Positions 23,619-32,681 are shown, counted from the first letter of the stretch. The stretch: 42,821 bases of DNA from Sedimentibacter sp. SX930 (GCA_002155105.1 MUZD01000015.1:1-42821); one strand, 5' to 3'. Translations and numbers: made by a program. Notes: a model not told the origin generated them from the letters alone.

Positions 23619-25293
23619 CTGACAAATCTCCCCTTAATAGTTTCTCGTATTTATTCGTAGCGATAAGATGCCCGACGACCAGCAGCGGACACTCCGGCAG
23701 GACATTCTCAGCTGCAAAAGATTCAGTGACGATGTACAGATTCCTTTTGTCCGCAATCAGCTGTTCCAATGGCTGCTTTTCGATGTCGACCCTCACATTA
23801 TGCTTTTCCGCTAAGTTCCGAAATGCTTGCATGGCCATCGTCTGCGAACCACGCACACCATCCGCATACAAGAAGACGACTTTCTGGTACGGCAGCTTTT
23901 CTCCAATCGCTTCCGGAATCATGTCATTTTCTTGTTCATCAGTCAGCATCGCGACAACTTTCGTGTACTCTGTCCGATCCAAGAAGTTTCCGATGGTGAC
24001 GATTTGGGCGTGCGGGGCTTGTGTTTCGGCCAAACGCTTCAACTCATTCTGGGTAATCAGCAACAGGTGGGGATCATCCTGCACGCGGTAAATGGAAGTG
24101 TAGTCCACGGGAATCGAAACGCCGCTCTCTTCCAATTGCCGTCGCATAATGCTGGCCCCCATGGCACTTGATCCCATGCCCGCGTCGCAAGCGAATAAAA
24201 TTTTCTGAATTTCCGTCACTTTCGTCACCTTCTCTGAAATTTCTTTTTTTGTCTGATCTTTTCTGATCACGAGGGAAGCCAACAAAAAACTGACCAGGGT
24301 GCTTACCGCAATGCCGCAGGCAACACCCAGCAGCATCTCCTGCGGCGTATTCGCCAAAATCGTCACAATCGATCCGGGGGAGGCTGGCGCTTTCAAGCCC
24401 ACATGAAACAACTCGAAAATCAGCGTGCCGCTCATCCCGCTCAAAATGACTGCGGCAAACAACCTGGTATTCAACAAAACGAACGGAAAGTAAATCTCAT
24501 GGATCCCGCCGATCAGATGGATCATAAAGGCCCCACTGGCGCTGGCCTTCAGTTCTTTCCGGCTGAACAGAATGAAAGCCAGCAGAACACCCAAGCCTGG
24601 TCCGGGGTTGGTTTCAATCAGAAACAGCAACGATGTTCCGGCTGCTTCCGTCTGTTCGATCCCCAATGGCGTCAAAATGCCATGGTTGAGCGTATTATTC
24701 AAGAACAAGACCTTCAGCGGCTCTATGAAAATGTTCGTCAGCAAAAGCAGATTGCGCTGGATCAACCAGCCGACAAGCAGACTGATTTGTTGCGTGACTC
24801 CCGCTATGAACGGACCGATGATGACCAAACTCAAATAGCCGAGCAGCATGCCGATGATCCCTGCCGAAAAATTACGGACGAGCATTTCATAACCTGCCTT
24901 GACCTTCGGAAAAATATATTTATCGAAGAGAAAAACGTTCCAGCCAGTCAGCGGACCTATCACCATGGCTCCCAATATCTGCGGATTTTCAGAATCCACG
25001 AGCATGCCGATAACCGCGATGGCCGCTACGACCCCGGCCCGTTTTTCGATCAATCTTCCCCCGGTATAGGCAATCAGAACAGGGAGGAGAAATTGAATCA
25101 TGAGGTGATCCATTTCAATAAAGGATTGTTGGAGCGGACCCTGAAAATATTGAATGAGCGTCGTAATGATCCCCCAAGTAATGAAGACACTGACGTTCGG
25201 CATGATCATTCCGCTGAGGTAATGACCAAACCGCCTTATTTTCAGCAAATCAAACGATGCTTCCTTCGCGTAGGATCGTTTTGGTCTGATCAT
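23602..25293 (-). CDS. mtlA: PTS mannitol IICB permease (MtlA2) with degenerate second IIB
   Basis: A 563-residue paralogue of MtlA1. IIC domain about 15-340 (NHGILTPLG and [11 protein letters not shown] present), IIB with phosphocysteine in [17 protein letters not shown], then a C-terminal IIB-like domain whose loop reads VVFLYADGVRGSQTMAMQ, with Tyr at the Cys position and less similarity than in MtlA1. The frame also allows a GTG start at 25299; ATG 25293 is better spaced from AAGGAAG. It is the first gene of mtlA2-mtlR-mtlF2, with a perfect catabolite-responsive element between promoter and start. The sugar could be mannitol or another hexitol. Confidence 0.92.
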   Translation of the reverse strand: MIRPKRSYAKEASFDLLKIRRFGHYLSGMIMPNVSVFITWGIITTLIQYFQGPLQQSFIEMDHLMIQFLLPVLIAYTGGRLIEKRAGVVAAIAVIGMLVDSENPQILGAMVIGPLTGWNVFLFDKYIFPKVKAGYEMLVRNFSAGIIGMLLGYLSLVIIGPFIAGVTQQISLLVGWLIQRNLLLLTNIFIEPLKVLFLNNTLNHGILTPLGIEQTEAAGTSLLFLIETNPGPGLGVLLAFILFSRKELKASASGAFMIHLIGGIHEIYFPFVLLNTRLFAAVILSGMSGTLIFELFHVGLKAPASPGSIVTILANTPQEMLLGVACGIAVSTLVSFLLASLVIRKDQTKKEISEKVTKVTEIQKILFACDAGMGSSAMGASIMRRQLEESGVSIPVDYTSIYRVQDDPHLLLITQNELKRLAETQAPHAQIVTIGNFLDRTEYTKVVAMLTDEQENDMIPEAIGEKLPYQKVVFLYADGVRGSQTMAMQAFRNLAEKHNVRVDIEKQPLEQLIADKRNLYIVTESFAAENVLPECPLLVVGHLIATNKYEKLLRGDLSDVSNS

Positions 25294-25335
25294 GGTCACA
25301 CTTCCTTCCCTTTTTCCTCAAGCACACCCGCCTTT

Positions 25336-25350
25336 TGATTTCGCTTACAT
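25336..25350 (-). promoter_or_regulatory. Catabolite-responsive element (cre), CcpA site
   Basis: Minus-strand ATGTAAGCGAAATCA matches the cre consensus WTGNNARCGNWWWCA at all 15 positions. It lies between the -10 of mtlA2 and its start codon, where CcpA binding would repress. Confidence 0.85.
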
Positions 25351-25371
25351 TATCGCGGATGTTTCCAACTC

Positions 25372-25377
25372 ATTATA
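25372..25377 (-). promoter_or_regulatory. -10 element of mtlA2
   Basis: Minus-strand TATAAT, a perfect -10, 78 bases before the start codon. I see no good -35 at 16-18 bases, suggesting activator dependence. Confidence 0.5.
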
Positions 25378-25474
25378 CATATAATCATACGGTTGTGTAC
25401 ATTTGCAATCATTATCCTGAATGATGGATGCAGACACCCTGTCGGATCTAGGCATCAATGAACAATGAAAATAA

Positions 25475-25514
25475 AAAAGCCGTGAAGCGCCCTTACAGCA
25501 GTGCTCCACGACCC
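25475..25514 (-). terminator. Terminator of the cdaA-cdaR-glmM operon
   Basis: Minus-strand CGTGGAGCAC pairs with GCGCTTCACG (one mismatch) and is followed by GGCTTTTTTATTTTC. It lies 26 bases after the glmM stop. Confidence 0.8.
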
Positions 25515-25539
25515 TAAAATGTTTTACAGACTCTCTAGC

Positions 25540-26892
25540 TTAGATGCCGATTTCCGCTTTTACGACATCTACGATGCGCATAACGTACTCATGGCATTTT
25601 TCATCCGTTTCAGCTTCAGCCATAACGCGCAACAACGGTTCTGTTCCGCTCGGACGAACCAAAATGCGGCCTTTGCCTGCCATTTCGGCTTCAACTTCTT
25701 CGATGACAGCTTTCACAGCCGGAATCTCCATTACGCCTTCTTTTTCGGAAACGCGTACGTTCACCAATTCTTGCGGGTAAAGCGTCACTTCATCAGCCAA
25801 TTCGGAAAGTTTTTTGCCGGTCTGTTTCATGACGTTCAACAATTGGATACCCGTCAAAAGGCCATCCCCGGTTGTGTTCATTTCCAGGAAGACAACATGC
25901 CCGGATTGCTCTCCGCCCAAATTGTAGCCATTTTTACGCATTTCTTCCACGACATAACGGTCACCTACTTGCGTCTTCAAGGCAGTCATGCCTTCAGCTT
26001 CCACAGCTAAATGGAAGCCCAGGTTACTCATGACAGTGGAGACGATTGTGTTTTGATTCAATTTGTTGCGTTCTTTCAAATATTTACCGCAGATGAACAT
26101 GATTCGGTCGCCGTCAATGATGCGCCCATTTTCATCCACAGCGATACAGCGGTCGGCGTCGCCATCGAATGCCAAGCCGACATCCGCTTTTTTCTCAACG
26201 ACAAATTTACCTAGGACATCCGGATGCGTGGAACCGACGCCTTTGTTGATGTTGATGCCGTCCGGATTTGCACCCATTGTATAGAAGTCTGTTTCCAAGT
26301 CCGCGAATAAGCGATTGACTACCGGTGATGCTGCCCCATTTGCCGCATCCAGGCAGACTGTGATGCCGGACAGGTCATCCGGGATGGTCGTCTGCAAATA
26401 TTGTGCATATTTCAGGACGCCCTCAGGATATTCATCCACCGTACCCAAACCGTCTGCGGAAGGTCTTGGCAAATCGTCCCCTTCTTGATCCAAATAGGCT
26501 TCGATTTCGTATTCCTGTTCATCCGACAATTTGAAACCGTCAGCTCCGAAGAATTTGATGCCGTTGTCGCCTGCAGGATTATGCGATGCAGAGATCATGA
26601 CTCCAGCAACGGCACCTTGAATGCGCGTCAGATAAGCGACGCCGGGTGTCGGGATGACTCCCAATTGCAGCACTTCGATACCTACCGACAACAAGCCGGA
26701 AACCAATGCATACTCCAACAATTGTCCTGAAATTCTCGTATCACGCGCTACCAGCACAAGCGGATGCGCGATATCTTTAGCATGCTGTCTTAGGACATAC
26801 CCTCCAAAACGGCCTAATTTGAAAGCTAATTCCGGCGTCAATTCGCTGTTCGCAACGCCTCTGACACCGTCTGTTCCAAAATATTTACCCAT
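25540..26892 (-). CDS. glmM: Phosphoglucosamine mutase
   Basis: A 450-residue enzyme converting glucosamine-6-phosphate to glucosamine-1-phosphate, the step after GlmS. The active-site phosphoserine lies in [15 protein letters not shown] (about Ser103), the metal-binding DGDADR loop is near residue 242, and the C-terminal phosphate-binding loop is [12 protein letters not shown]. Start [12 protein letters not shown] is standard. It is the last gene of cdaA-cdaR-glmM. GlmM is known to interact with and restrain CdaA in several Firmicutes. Confidence 0.98.
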   Translation of the reverse strand: MGKYFGTDGVRGVANSELTPELAFKLGRFGGYVLRQHAKDIAHPLVLVARDTRISGQLLEYALVSGLLSVGIEVLQLGVIPTPGVAYLTRIQGAVAGVMISASHNPAGDNGIKFFGADGFKLSDEQEYEIEAYLDQEGDDLPRPSADGLGTVDEYPEGVLKYAQYLQTTIPDDLSGITVCLDAANGAASPVVNRLFADLETDFYTMGANPDGININKGVGSTHPDVLGKFVVEKKADVGLAFDGDADRCIAVDENGRIIDGDRIMFICGKYLKERNKLNQNTIVSTVMSNLGFHLAVEAEGMTALKTQVGDRYVVEEMRKNGYNLGGEQSGHVVFLEMNTTGDGLLTGIQLLNVMKQTGKKLSELADEVTLYPQELVNVRVSEKEGVMEIPAVKAVIEEVEAEMAGKGRILVRPSGTEPLLRVMAEAETDEKCHEYVMRIVDVVKAEIGI

Positions 26893-26949
26893 TACCTGTA
26901 ATCTCCTTTAGATTTTTCATTTATTTTCTTTGCATGGATTTGTTTAATT

Positions 26950-28059
26950 TTATGAGCTGCTCTCCGATTGATCCGCTTCGCTGTCCAGACTGTCCGAAGC
27001 CGAAGATGCGATGGCGTTGCTTTCATCGGCGGAAGAGGATGATTCCCCTTCATCAGCGGTCGTCTCCGAATCGGCTGCGGCTTCGGCAGCATCCGACACG
27101 CGGATATTCACCTTGATTGTGGTCGGCGTCGCCGTTAAGGTGTCATTCGGGACCGGAATTGTGATTGTTTGGGTGGTGTTGCTCTCTACTCCCGTGACAC
27201 TGACCGGCAGAATCACTTCATCAATCTCGGCAAGCACAGACTTATCGCCTGTCAAGGTCACACTGGATTCCCCATCCACTTCAATCGTATAGATTTTGCC
27301 TTCAAGCGGAACACCGATTTGTTGAATGACCAAAGGCACTTCTTTCCCGTAAAGAGAAATTGGAATCCTGACGGAAATTTCCTGCGGATCGACGGAAACA
27401 TTCAACTTATTCCCACCTGCATCCACTACTTGTATTACAGTATTCATATTCACAGTATTTGTCAAGCCATTTTCAGCCGCAACCGTCACGTAAACACTAT
27501 CCACACGGCTTATGGTCGAGGCCGGTCCGGTCAACGTCACGGTATCCTCACTCAGTTCCGGAATACCTGCCAAATATTGCGGATCGACCAATGATTCATC
27601 GAAGCGGACTTCCACCGGGCTCTCGATTGCGACCCGCTCTTCAATGACGACATTCACTCGCGATGGCGTAATCGAATAATCGATTTCATTCGATAGATTC
27701 TCGGCCGTCAATTGGATCGTGTGGGTCCCCGGCCCCAATTCGTCCAGGTCTTCTGTGACGATGCGGTAATCCGCGGCAGAAATAGTCTGCACGAGTACAC
27801 TCTCCGGTCCGGTCAGGGTCAACACGACCGTTTCCGGCAAGCCTGAAATGAAATACTCGTCCGTATCGATATTCACCTGGATCGGGACATTCGAAATAGT
27901 TTCCCGCTTGCTGGTGCTGATGGAACTGTTGCTGGTGCTCGTGGACCAGCCATAGTTTTCTGAGTAGACATAGGCGAACAACAACAAGGAAATCAAGAAA
28001 GAGAGCCCTCTTACGACCCACTTGTTTTCTAAAAACTTATCGTCTTGCTGCTTTCTCAT
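26950..28059 (-). CDS. cdaR: YbbR-domain regulator of CdaA (CdaR)
   Basis: A 369-residue protein anchored by an N-terminal helix (about 17-31, GLSFLISLLLFAYVY) with the bulk outside the cell. Repeated YbbR domains are seen, about three to four, each with a pattern like VTLTGPxSxLxxI. The C-terminal 45 residues are a Ser/Ala/Glu/Asp tail (ADEGESSSSADES and similar) with no charge balance, unusual but common as a disordered end. It modulates the diadenylate cyclase CdaA. The start overlaps cdaA by four bases (ATGA type). Confidence 0.93.
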   Translation of the reverse strand: MRKQQDDKFLENKWVVRGLSFLISLLLFAYVYSENYGWSTSTSNSSISTSKRETISNVPIQVNIDTDEYFISGLPETVVLTLTGPESVLVQTISAADYRIVTEDLDELGPGTHTIQLTAENLSNEIDYSITPSRVNVVIEERVAIESPVEVRFDESLVDPQYLAGIPELSEDTVTLTGPASTISRVDSVYVTVAAENGLTNTVNMNTVIQVVDAGGNKLNVSVDPQEISVRIPISLYGKEVPLVIQQIGVPLEGKIYTIEVDGESSVTLTGDKSVLAEIDEVILPVSVTGVESNTTQTITIPVPNDTLTATPTTIKVNIRVSDAAEAAADSETTADEGESSSSADESNAIASSASDSLDSEADQSESSS

Positions 28060-28898
28060 TCAGAACCACCCCACTTCGTATTGTCAAAGAAATCCTGAAT
28101 GAAATTGGTGGTCTTTTCTTCCTCTTCCTCCACGACCAGCTGATCCGTCAGGTAGGCGACAAAATCATCACGGTTCATTTCACGCAACAAGCTCGTCTTG
28201 TGGGCAATGCTGACGCCCCCGGTCTCCTCCGAAACGATGATGGTGATGGCATCACTGACTTCACAGAGCCCGATTGCGGCACGATGCCTTGTTCCCAGCT
28301 CTTTCGGGATGAAGGAACTTTCTGATAACGGCAGATAACTGGCCGCTGTCGCGATTTTGTAATCCTGGATGATGACCGCTCCATCATGTAAGGGCGTGTT
28401 CGGGATGAAAATATTGATCAGCAGCTGGTTGGTCACCTCTCCGCCGATTCTTATCCCCGTGGCAGCATACTCATCCAGCAATCCTTGCTGCTCGATGGAT
28501 ATCAACGCCCCGATTTTCCGCTTTGCCATATATTGGACAGCCTTATCCAACTCCGTCACCAGACGTTCGCTCATATTGACCGAGCGTTTGGCCTTCTTTC
28601 TGAAGCCTGTTTTCCCCAGATGCTCCAAACCCCTTCTGATTTCCGGCTGAAACACGATAATGACCGCCACGACACCCCATTGGATGACACGGTTCATGAT
28701 CCAATCTATGGTCTGCAACTGAAGCGTGACCGCAGCCAGTTTGATCAGCACGATGATCCCGATCCCTTTCAGCAATTGAATAGAACGCGTACCTTTTAAA
28801 ATCATGATCAGCTTGTAGACCAGGTACCATACCAACAGGATATCAACTATATCAAAGGCATTGCTCCAGGTGATCATTTCTCCCCAATCGATTGACAC
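28056..28898 (-). CDS. cdaA: Diadenylate cyclase CdaA
   Basis: A 280-residue membrane enzyme that makes c-di-AMP from two ATP. Three N-terminal helices (about 15-90) precede a DAC domain with the catalytic DGAVII and RHRAAIG motifs. The start is GTG 28898 with GGAGGTG six bases upstream; an ATG just before it is in another frame. It is first in cdaA-cdaR-glmM. c-di-AMP controls potassium and osmolyte balance and is usually essential. Confidence 0.97.
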   Translation of the reverse strand: MSIDWGEMITWSNAFDIVDILLVWYLVYKLIMILKGTRSIQLLKGIGIIVLIKLAAVTLQLQTIDWIMNRVIQWGVVAVIIVFQPEIRRGLEHLGKTGFRKKAKRSVNMSERLVTELDKAVQYMAKRKIGALISIEQQGLLDEYAATGIRIGGEVTNQLLINIFIPNTPLHDGAVIIQDYKIATAASYLPLSESSFIPKELGTRHRAAIGLCEVSDAITIIVSEETGGVSIAHKTSLLREMNRDDFVAYLTDQLVVEEEEEKTTNFIQDFFDNTKWGGSE

Positions 28899-28931
28899 AT
28901 GCGCACCTCCACGTTCAAAGTTATATCGTCA

Positions 28932-28937
28932 ATTATA
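28932..28937 (-). promoter_or_regulatory. Extended -10 promoter of cdaA
   Basis: Minus-strand TGATATAAT is an extended -10, 33 bases before the GTG start. No clear -35. Confidence 0.5.
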
Positions 28938-28970
28938 TCACAAATAATCCGGCCGAATGGCATTGATTCC

Positions 28971-28999
28971 TTGAGAAAGCGCTTCAGGAGCGTTACAAT
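28971..28999 (+). promoter_or_regulatory. Upstream promoter candidate of the cupin gene
   Basis: TTGAGA (28971-28976) and TACAAT (28994-28999), 17-base spacer. A GAAAGCGCTTC palindrome lies in the spacer, but it is a poor cre match. A transcript would have a leader of about 115 bases. Confidence 0.5.
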
Positions 29000-29057
29000 G
29001 GAAGCAGATGGGCAATCGATCACACAGGAAGCATATCGTTTGCAAATCCGGCTCACT

Positions 29058-29087
29058 TTGCTACACTTAGTTTATAGTTATTACAAT
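29058..29087 (+). promoter_or_regulatory. Proximal promoter candidate of the cupin gene
   Basis: TTGCTA (29058-29063) and TACAAT (29082-29087) with an 18-base spacer, 33 bases before the start. Confidence 0.5.
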
Positions 29088-29119
29088 AAGATAATTAATT
29101 TAAATTAGGAGGAATTCAA

Positions 29120-29542
29120 ATGAGTATCGATTTTAAGGATCACGGCAAAAAACCTTACGTAGTGAACATCGAGGACGCAACCCTGCAGAACGAAAACTAT
29201 CGCACAACGATCTGGACCGGTGAAAAATTACAGGTGACTGTGATGACGATCCAACCGAACGATGACATCGGATTGGAAGTCCACCATGGCATCGACCAAT
29301 TCATCCGCATCGAAGAAGGCGACGGCGTGTGCGTGATGGGCGACTCAGAGGACGACCTGTACTTCAAACAGAACGTATCCGACGATGATGCTGTCTTTGT
29401 CCCTGCCGACAAATGGCACAACATCACCAACACAGGGGACAAACCACTTAAACTGTATACAATCTATGCAGGCCCTGACCATGTTCCCGGAACTGTCCAC
29501 CCGACCCATGAAGATGCAAAAAACGATCCAAACGAACATTAA
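29120..29542 (+). CDS. Cupin-domain protein
   Basis: A 140-residue single-domain cupin. The first cupin motif is recognisable as GLEVHHGIDQFIRIEEGDG (about 54-72), with the His-His and Glu metal ligands, and the second as FVPADKWHNITNTGDKPLKLY (about 94-114), carrying the last His. The C-terminus GTVHPTHEDAKNDPNEH is His-rich. Related small proteins bind a metal and have varied or unknown jobs, and I cannot assign a substrate. AGGAGGAATTCAA precedes the ATG. It is a single-gene unit with two possible promoters and its own terminator. Confidence 0.88.
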   Translation: MSIDFKDHGKKPYVVNIEDATLQNENYRTTIWTGEKLQVTVMTIQPNDDIGLEVHHGIDQFIRIEEGDGVCVMGDSEDDLYFKQNVSDDDAVFVPADKWHNITNTGDKPLKLYTIYAGPDHVPGTVHPTHEDAKNDPNEH

Positions 29543-29556
29543 TAAGGAAAAGCAAA

Positions 29557-29595
29557 ACGAGCCCAGGAGAAATTAATCCCGGGCTCGTTTTTTTC
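29557..29595 (+). terminator. Terminator of the cupin gene
   Basis: ACGAGCCC and GGGCTCGT form a perfect stem followed by a T8 run. Confidence 0.92.
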
Positions 29596-29608
29596 GTGAT
29601 GATAAAAA

Positions 29609-29809
29609 TCAATCAACCAGTTTCGCTAATTGCTCTTCAGGCAAGTAGAACGATACTTTGCCGCATTGCGGGCATGCCGCTGCTTCCAAAGCCGCTTTTG
29701 TGTGTCCGTTCAATGTTTTCTCCTTCGCCAATTCAACCAGATAAACCCCTTGCGAATACAAACCCAGCCCTTCAATCAAATCAACGTTGCAATCTGTGCA
29801 TTTAGCCAT
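29609..29809 (-). CDS. Small zinc-ribbon protein
   Basis: A 66-residue protein with Cys-x2-Cys at the N-terminus (CTDCNVDLIEG) and Cys-x2-Cys in the second half (CPQCGKVSFYLP), spaced to bind one zinc in a ribbon fold. No other domain. Proteins of this type are common in Lactobacillales and lack a firm function; nucleic-acid binding is often guessed. AGGGGAAATACA precedes the ATG. It is transcribed toward the cupin terminator and seems to stand alone. Confidence 0.8.
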   Translation of the reverse strand: MAKCTDCNVDLIEGLGLYSQGVYLVELAKEKTLNGHTKAALEAAACPQCGKVSFYLPEEQLAKLVD

Positions 29810-29951
29810 TGTATTTCCCCTGCTTTCTCTTCGATAATTGTCTATTTTTTTGAAACATACGCCTCATCCATCATATCACGTTTTTCTGATGAAACATTTT
29901 TCCAAATTATGAACTTTTATCTCAAAAGTAGGAATCAATGCCGCAGAATGC

Positions 29952-30001
29952 AAAAAGACACCCCTGAATCACTTTAAAAATGATTTCGGGAACGTCTTTT
30001 T
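29952..30001 (-). terminator. Terminator of the tRNA-Tyr/tRNA-Gln unit
   Basis: Minus-strand AAAAAGACGTTCCCGAAATCA pairs imperfectly with TGATTCAGGGGTGTCTTTTT, 40 bases after tRNA-Gln. Confidence 0.85.
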
Positions 30002-30044
30002 AGACAAACTATTCGTTTCCAATGAGCTTCATAAGCTCGTTTGA

Positions 30045-30116
30045 CTGGGCTAGCTGGATTCGAACCAACGAATGACAGAGTCAAAGTCTGTTGCCTTACC
30101 GCTTGGCGATAGCCCA
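30045..30116 (-). tRNA. tRNA-Gln (anticodon UUG)
   Basis: A 72-base cloverleaf on the minus strand: acceptor TGGGCTA/TAGCCCA with discriminator G, anticodon stem ACAGA/TCTGT with loop CTTTGAC (anticodon TTG), T loop TTCGAAT. CCA is not encoded. It follows tRNA-Tyr by four bases. Confidence 0.96.
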
Positions 30117-30120
30117 ATGG

Positions 30121-30201
30121 TGGAGGGAGGCAGATTCGAACTGCCGAACCCGAAAGAGCGGATTTACAGTCCGCCGCGTTTAGCCACTTCGCTATCCCTC
30201 C
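30121..30201 (-). tRNA. tRNA-Tyr (anticodon GUA)
   Basis: An 81-base class II tRNA on the minus strand: acceptor GGAGGGA/TCCCTCC, discriminator A, anticodon loop CTGTAAA (GTA), long variable arm. First gene of the pair. Confidence 0.96.
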
Positions 30202-30231
30202 GTTAGCTTTCCTGAAAAAGCTGACCAATAC

Positions 30232-30260
30232 ATGATATAACAGAGGCAATCGATTTTCAA
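30232..30260 (-). promoter_or_regulatory. Promoter of the tRNA-Tyr/tRNA-Gln unit
   Basis: Minus-strand TTGAAA (30255-30260) and TATCAT (30232-30237), 17-base spacer, about 30 bases before the tRNA. Confidence 0.65.
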
Positions 30261-30328
30261 GAGGTTCTTTTCAATTTTTAACAGTTTTTAATGAGGCGGC
30301 AACTCTGAAAAAAAACAAACTTTTGCAC

Positions 30329-31912
30329 TCATAGGTTCCCCGAACGGAAAATGGAAATCAGCAACCAGATGCTGAACAGGCCGGCGATCACAAAGCCCGC
30401 TTGCCCCAGGAATTGCCCTCCCGGCGTACCGGACATGATGGCTGATGACAGCAGTAATCCGGCAACAATCAAAGAGATGACGACGCGGTTGGACATCTTT
30501 TTGACGTCCTTCCACTTGTCATCCAGCTGATCGACGTCGATCCGCAGCATGGTCCTGCCGCTTGCCGTTTGCTTCAGCAGGGCCAGCAGACTGCTTGGGA
30601 TTTCGCTGCTGTCCTTGATGAAAGCATAGCCCCGCAAAGCCAACTTTTCCGCAGAAAATTTCTGCATCAGCGTCGTAAGCGTAAAACTTTCCTTCAGATA
30701 GTCCTTCGCGATCGAAATCAGGTTCAATTCAGGGGAAATTTCCAGAAAAACGCCTTCGAGTATCGACAAAGACTTCGCGAGGATCGTGAGATCGCTCGGA
30801 ATGGCGATGTTATGCCGTTTGAACATTCTGATGAAATCGGTGATGAACGTCCCCAGGTTCACGTTCAGCATATTGTTCGAAAGGTACATATCGAACAACA
30901 TCTCGACGTCGGCGTACAGATTGCGTTTATCAACCCGTCCTTTCGGAGTCCCCAATTCCAGACACACTTTCACCATCCGATCCAGATCTTTCGAGGCCAA
31001 TCCCTGGAGAATATCATTAAGGGATTTTTTCGTGGTCTCCGACAGATCCCCCATGATGCCGAAATCGATAAAATAAATTTTTCCTTCTTTGATGATCAGG
31101 TTGCCCGGATGGGGATCCCCGTGGAAAAAGCCGTCGTGGAAGACTTGTTTCAGATACGCCAGCATCAATTTGCGGCTGATGTCATCCGAATCATAGCCAA
31201 GCAAATCCAACTGTTTGCGGTTGGTGATTTTGGTGCCTTCGATGTACTCTTCCACCAATACCCTGCGCGTCGTCAGTCCCGAATAGATTTTCGGGACGCC
31301 GACACAGGCGATGTTGGCATTGCGGTCCCGGAAACGTTGCAAGAGCTGTGCTTCGTTGCGGAAATCCAGTTCAATCAAGGTGTTCGCCTTCACCTGCTCC
31401 AACGCTTCTTTGGGATCGACTACCTCAACCAGTTCCTTTGGGATCTTTCCGCTGAGCCGGATCAGGATGTCCAAGTCCCGGATCAACAGATCATCGATGA
31501 TCGGGCGCTGCACTTTCACGACTACTTCCTCCCCTGTCCGGAGAACCGCCCGATGGACCTGGGCAATCGACGCACTAGCGAGCGGTTTTTCATCGATGGA
31601 AAGGAAGGCTTCGCCTAATGAAAGTTTGGTTTCTTCCATAAAGATGCGTTCGACTTCCGCAAAAGGAAATTCCGGCGCTTTGTCCTGCAGATGCGCCAGT
31701 TCTTCTACGAAAGCCTGCGGGAGAATATCGATCCGCGTGGAAAGGATCTGGCCGATTTTGATGAAGCTTGGCCCCAGTTTTTCGAAAGCAACACGAAGGT
31801 TCTCTGGATCTTGATCTTTTCGGCTCGGCTTCACCTGGTTATGGTAGAGGAATTGAAGCCCGTAGGAGGACAGGATCCTGACTATTTCATGCAACCGTTC
31901 GTCTCTTGCCAT
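30329..31912 (-). CDS. UbiB/ABC1-family atypical kinase-like protein
   Basis: A 527-residue member of the ABC1/ADCK/UbiB family. KxGQ motif in [13 protein letters not shown] (about 52-64), the Ala-rich loop [13 protein letters not shown] (about 112-124), a Lys in VVVKVQRP, the catalytic-loop HGDPHPGN and the metal-binding IDFGIMG are all present. Two membrane helices end the protein (about 475-525). In quinone makers UbiB supports ubiquinone synthesis or lipid movement, but Lactobacillales generally lack ubiquinone, so the role here is open (menaquinone or lipid handling are guesses). It follows the phasin-like gene by 30 bases, with GAAGGAGGG before ATG. Confidence 0.9.
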   Translation of the reverse strand: MARDERLHEIVRILSSYGLQFLYHNQVKPSRKDQDPENLRVAFEKLGPSFIKIGQILSTRIDILPQAFVEELAHLQDKAPEFPFAEVERIFMEETKLSLGEAFLSIDEKPLASASIAQVHRAVLRTGEEVVVKVQRPIIDDLLIRDLDILIRLSGKIPKELVEVVDPKEALEQVKANTLIELDFRNEAQLLQRFRDRNANIACVGVPKIYSGLTTRRVLVEEYIEGTKITNRKQLDLLGYDSDDISRKLMLAYLKQVFHDGFFHGDPHPGNLIIKEGKIYFIDFGIMGDLSETTKKSLNDILQGLASKDLDRMVKVCLELGTPKGRVDKRNLYADVEMLFDMYLSNNMLNVNLGTFITDFIRMFKRHNIAIPSDLTILAKSLSILEGVFLEISPELNLISIAKDYLKESFTLTTLMQKFSAEKLALRGYAFIKDSSEIPSSLLALLKQTASGRTMLRIDVDQLDDKWKDVKKMSNRVVISLIVAGLLLSSAIMSGTPGGQFLGQAGFVIAGLFSIWLLISIFRSGNL

Positions 31913-31942
31913 CCTGATCCCTCCTTCAACTTTTGCGATTGC

Positions 31943-32224
31943 TTATTTGCTCAACAATTGATCCAGTTTGGCGTTGATTGCGTCCATCTTGGCTTCCAGC
32001 GCCTTCACATCCTCTTTTTTGGCGAACGGCAGATTATCGAGTTCCGCTTTCGTCGCCGGCACGATACCCGAGGCTTTCCGGGTCAACTCCGTCTGCAGTT
32101 CTTTTCCTTCCTGGACCGTAACGCGCCCTTTTTCGACCATCTCATTGATCAGCTTTTCAGCCTTTTCGATCGAAGTGGAAGTGATGCCGACACCTGCTAA
32201 GAAAATCTTCTTTAATTCATCCAT
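31943..32224 (-). CDS. Phasin-like small helical protein
   Basis: A 93-residue protein, all helical. The first 50 residues (MDELKKIFLAGVGITSTSIE, then NEMVEKGRVTVQEGKELQ) match the phasin/PHA-granule-associated-like family seen in many Firmicutes. The last 20 residues (DVKALEAKMDAINAKLDQLL) form a coiled coil. No polyhydroxyalkanoate genes are visible in the window. The link to the downstream ubiB-like gene is a recurring arrangement and suggests joint function at the membrane. Confidence 0.75.
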   Translation of the reverse strand: MDELKKIFLAGVGITSTSIEKAEKLINEMVEKGRVTVQEGKELQTELTRKASGIVPATKAELDNLPFAKKEDVKALEAKMDAINAKLDQLLSK

Positions 32225-32269
32225 TTTAATCTCTCCTTTGATTGTTGAAATGGGAAAATCCGAAAAATC

Positions 32270-32551
32270 TTAGTGCTCGTGGAAATGTTCATGCTCCGAG
32301 TGGCTGTGTTCGTCTTCTTTGTTGCGGCGGATGCTGAATTGTTCCGGAACCGGATCGTACCCGCCTTTGACGAAAGGATGGCATCTGAGAATGCGTGCGA
32401 TGCCCATTAGGCTGCCCTTGATTGCGCCGTGTTTTTGGATGGCTTGGACTGAATAGTTCGAGCAGGTCGGATAGTACCGGCAACTCGGCGGAAACAGTGG
32501 CGATATAAATTTCTGGTAACCACGTATCAAACCTATAAAAATTTTCTTCAT
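32270..32551 (-). CDS. yidD: Membrane protein insertion efficiency factor YidD
   Basis: A 93-residue protein. [20 protein letters not shown] and [19 protein letters not shown], then [17 protein letters not shown], are the YidD signature, including the three conserved Cys. It assists YidC-dependent insertion of membrane proteins. The C-terminal 20 residues are odd: a His/Glu run ([12 protein letters not shown]) after a charged linker, which could bind metal ions. The usual family length is 70-85, so this tail is an add-on. Confidence 0.95.
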   Translation of the reverse strand: MKKIFIGLIRGYQKFISPLFPPSCRYYPTCSNYSVQAIQKHGAIKGSLMGIARILRCHPFVKGGYDPVPEQFSIRRNKEDEHSHSEHEHFHEH

Positions 32552-32681
32552 GGCGGCTTCCTTTCTGGCTCTATACTGCTATTTTACCCTTTTTCTCCCT
32601 AAAATAAAATAATACCGTATCCCGAAAATAAAAGGACTTCCGCTGCCGCTATTTTTTTCCGGAACTATTTGGTAGAATACC

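Noticed and set aside
28971-28990. cre-like GAAAGCGCTTC palindrome near the cupin promoter
   Set aside because: The full 14-15-base consensus has about four mismatches, so I do not call a CcpA site.
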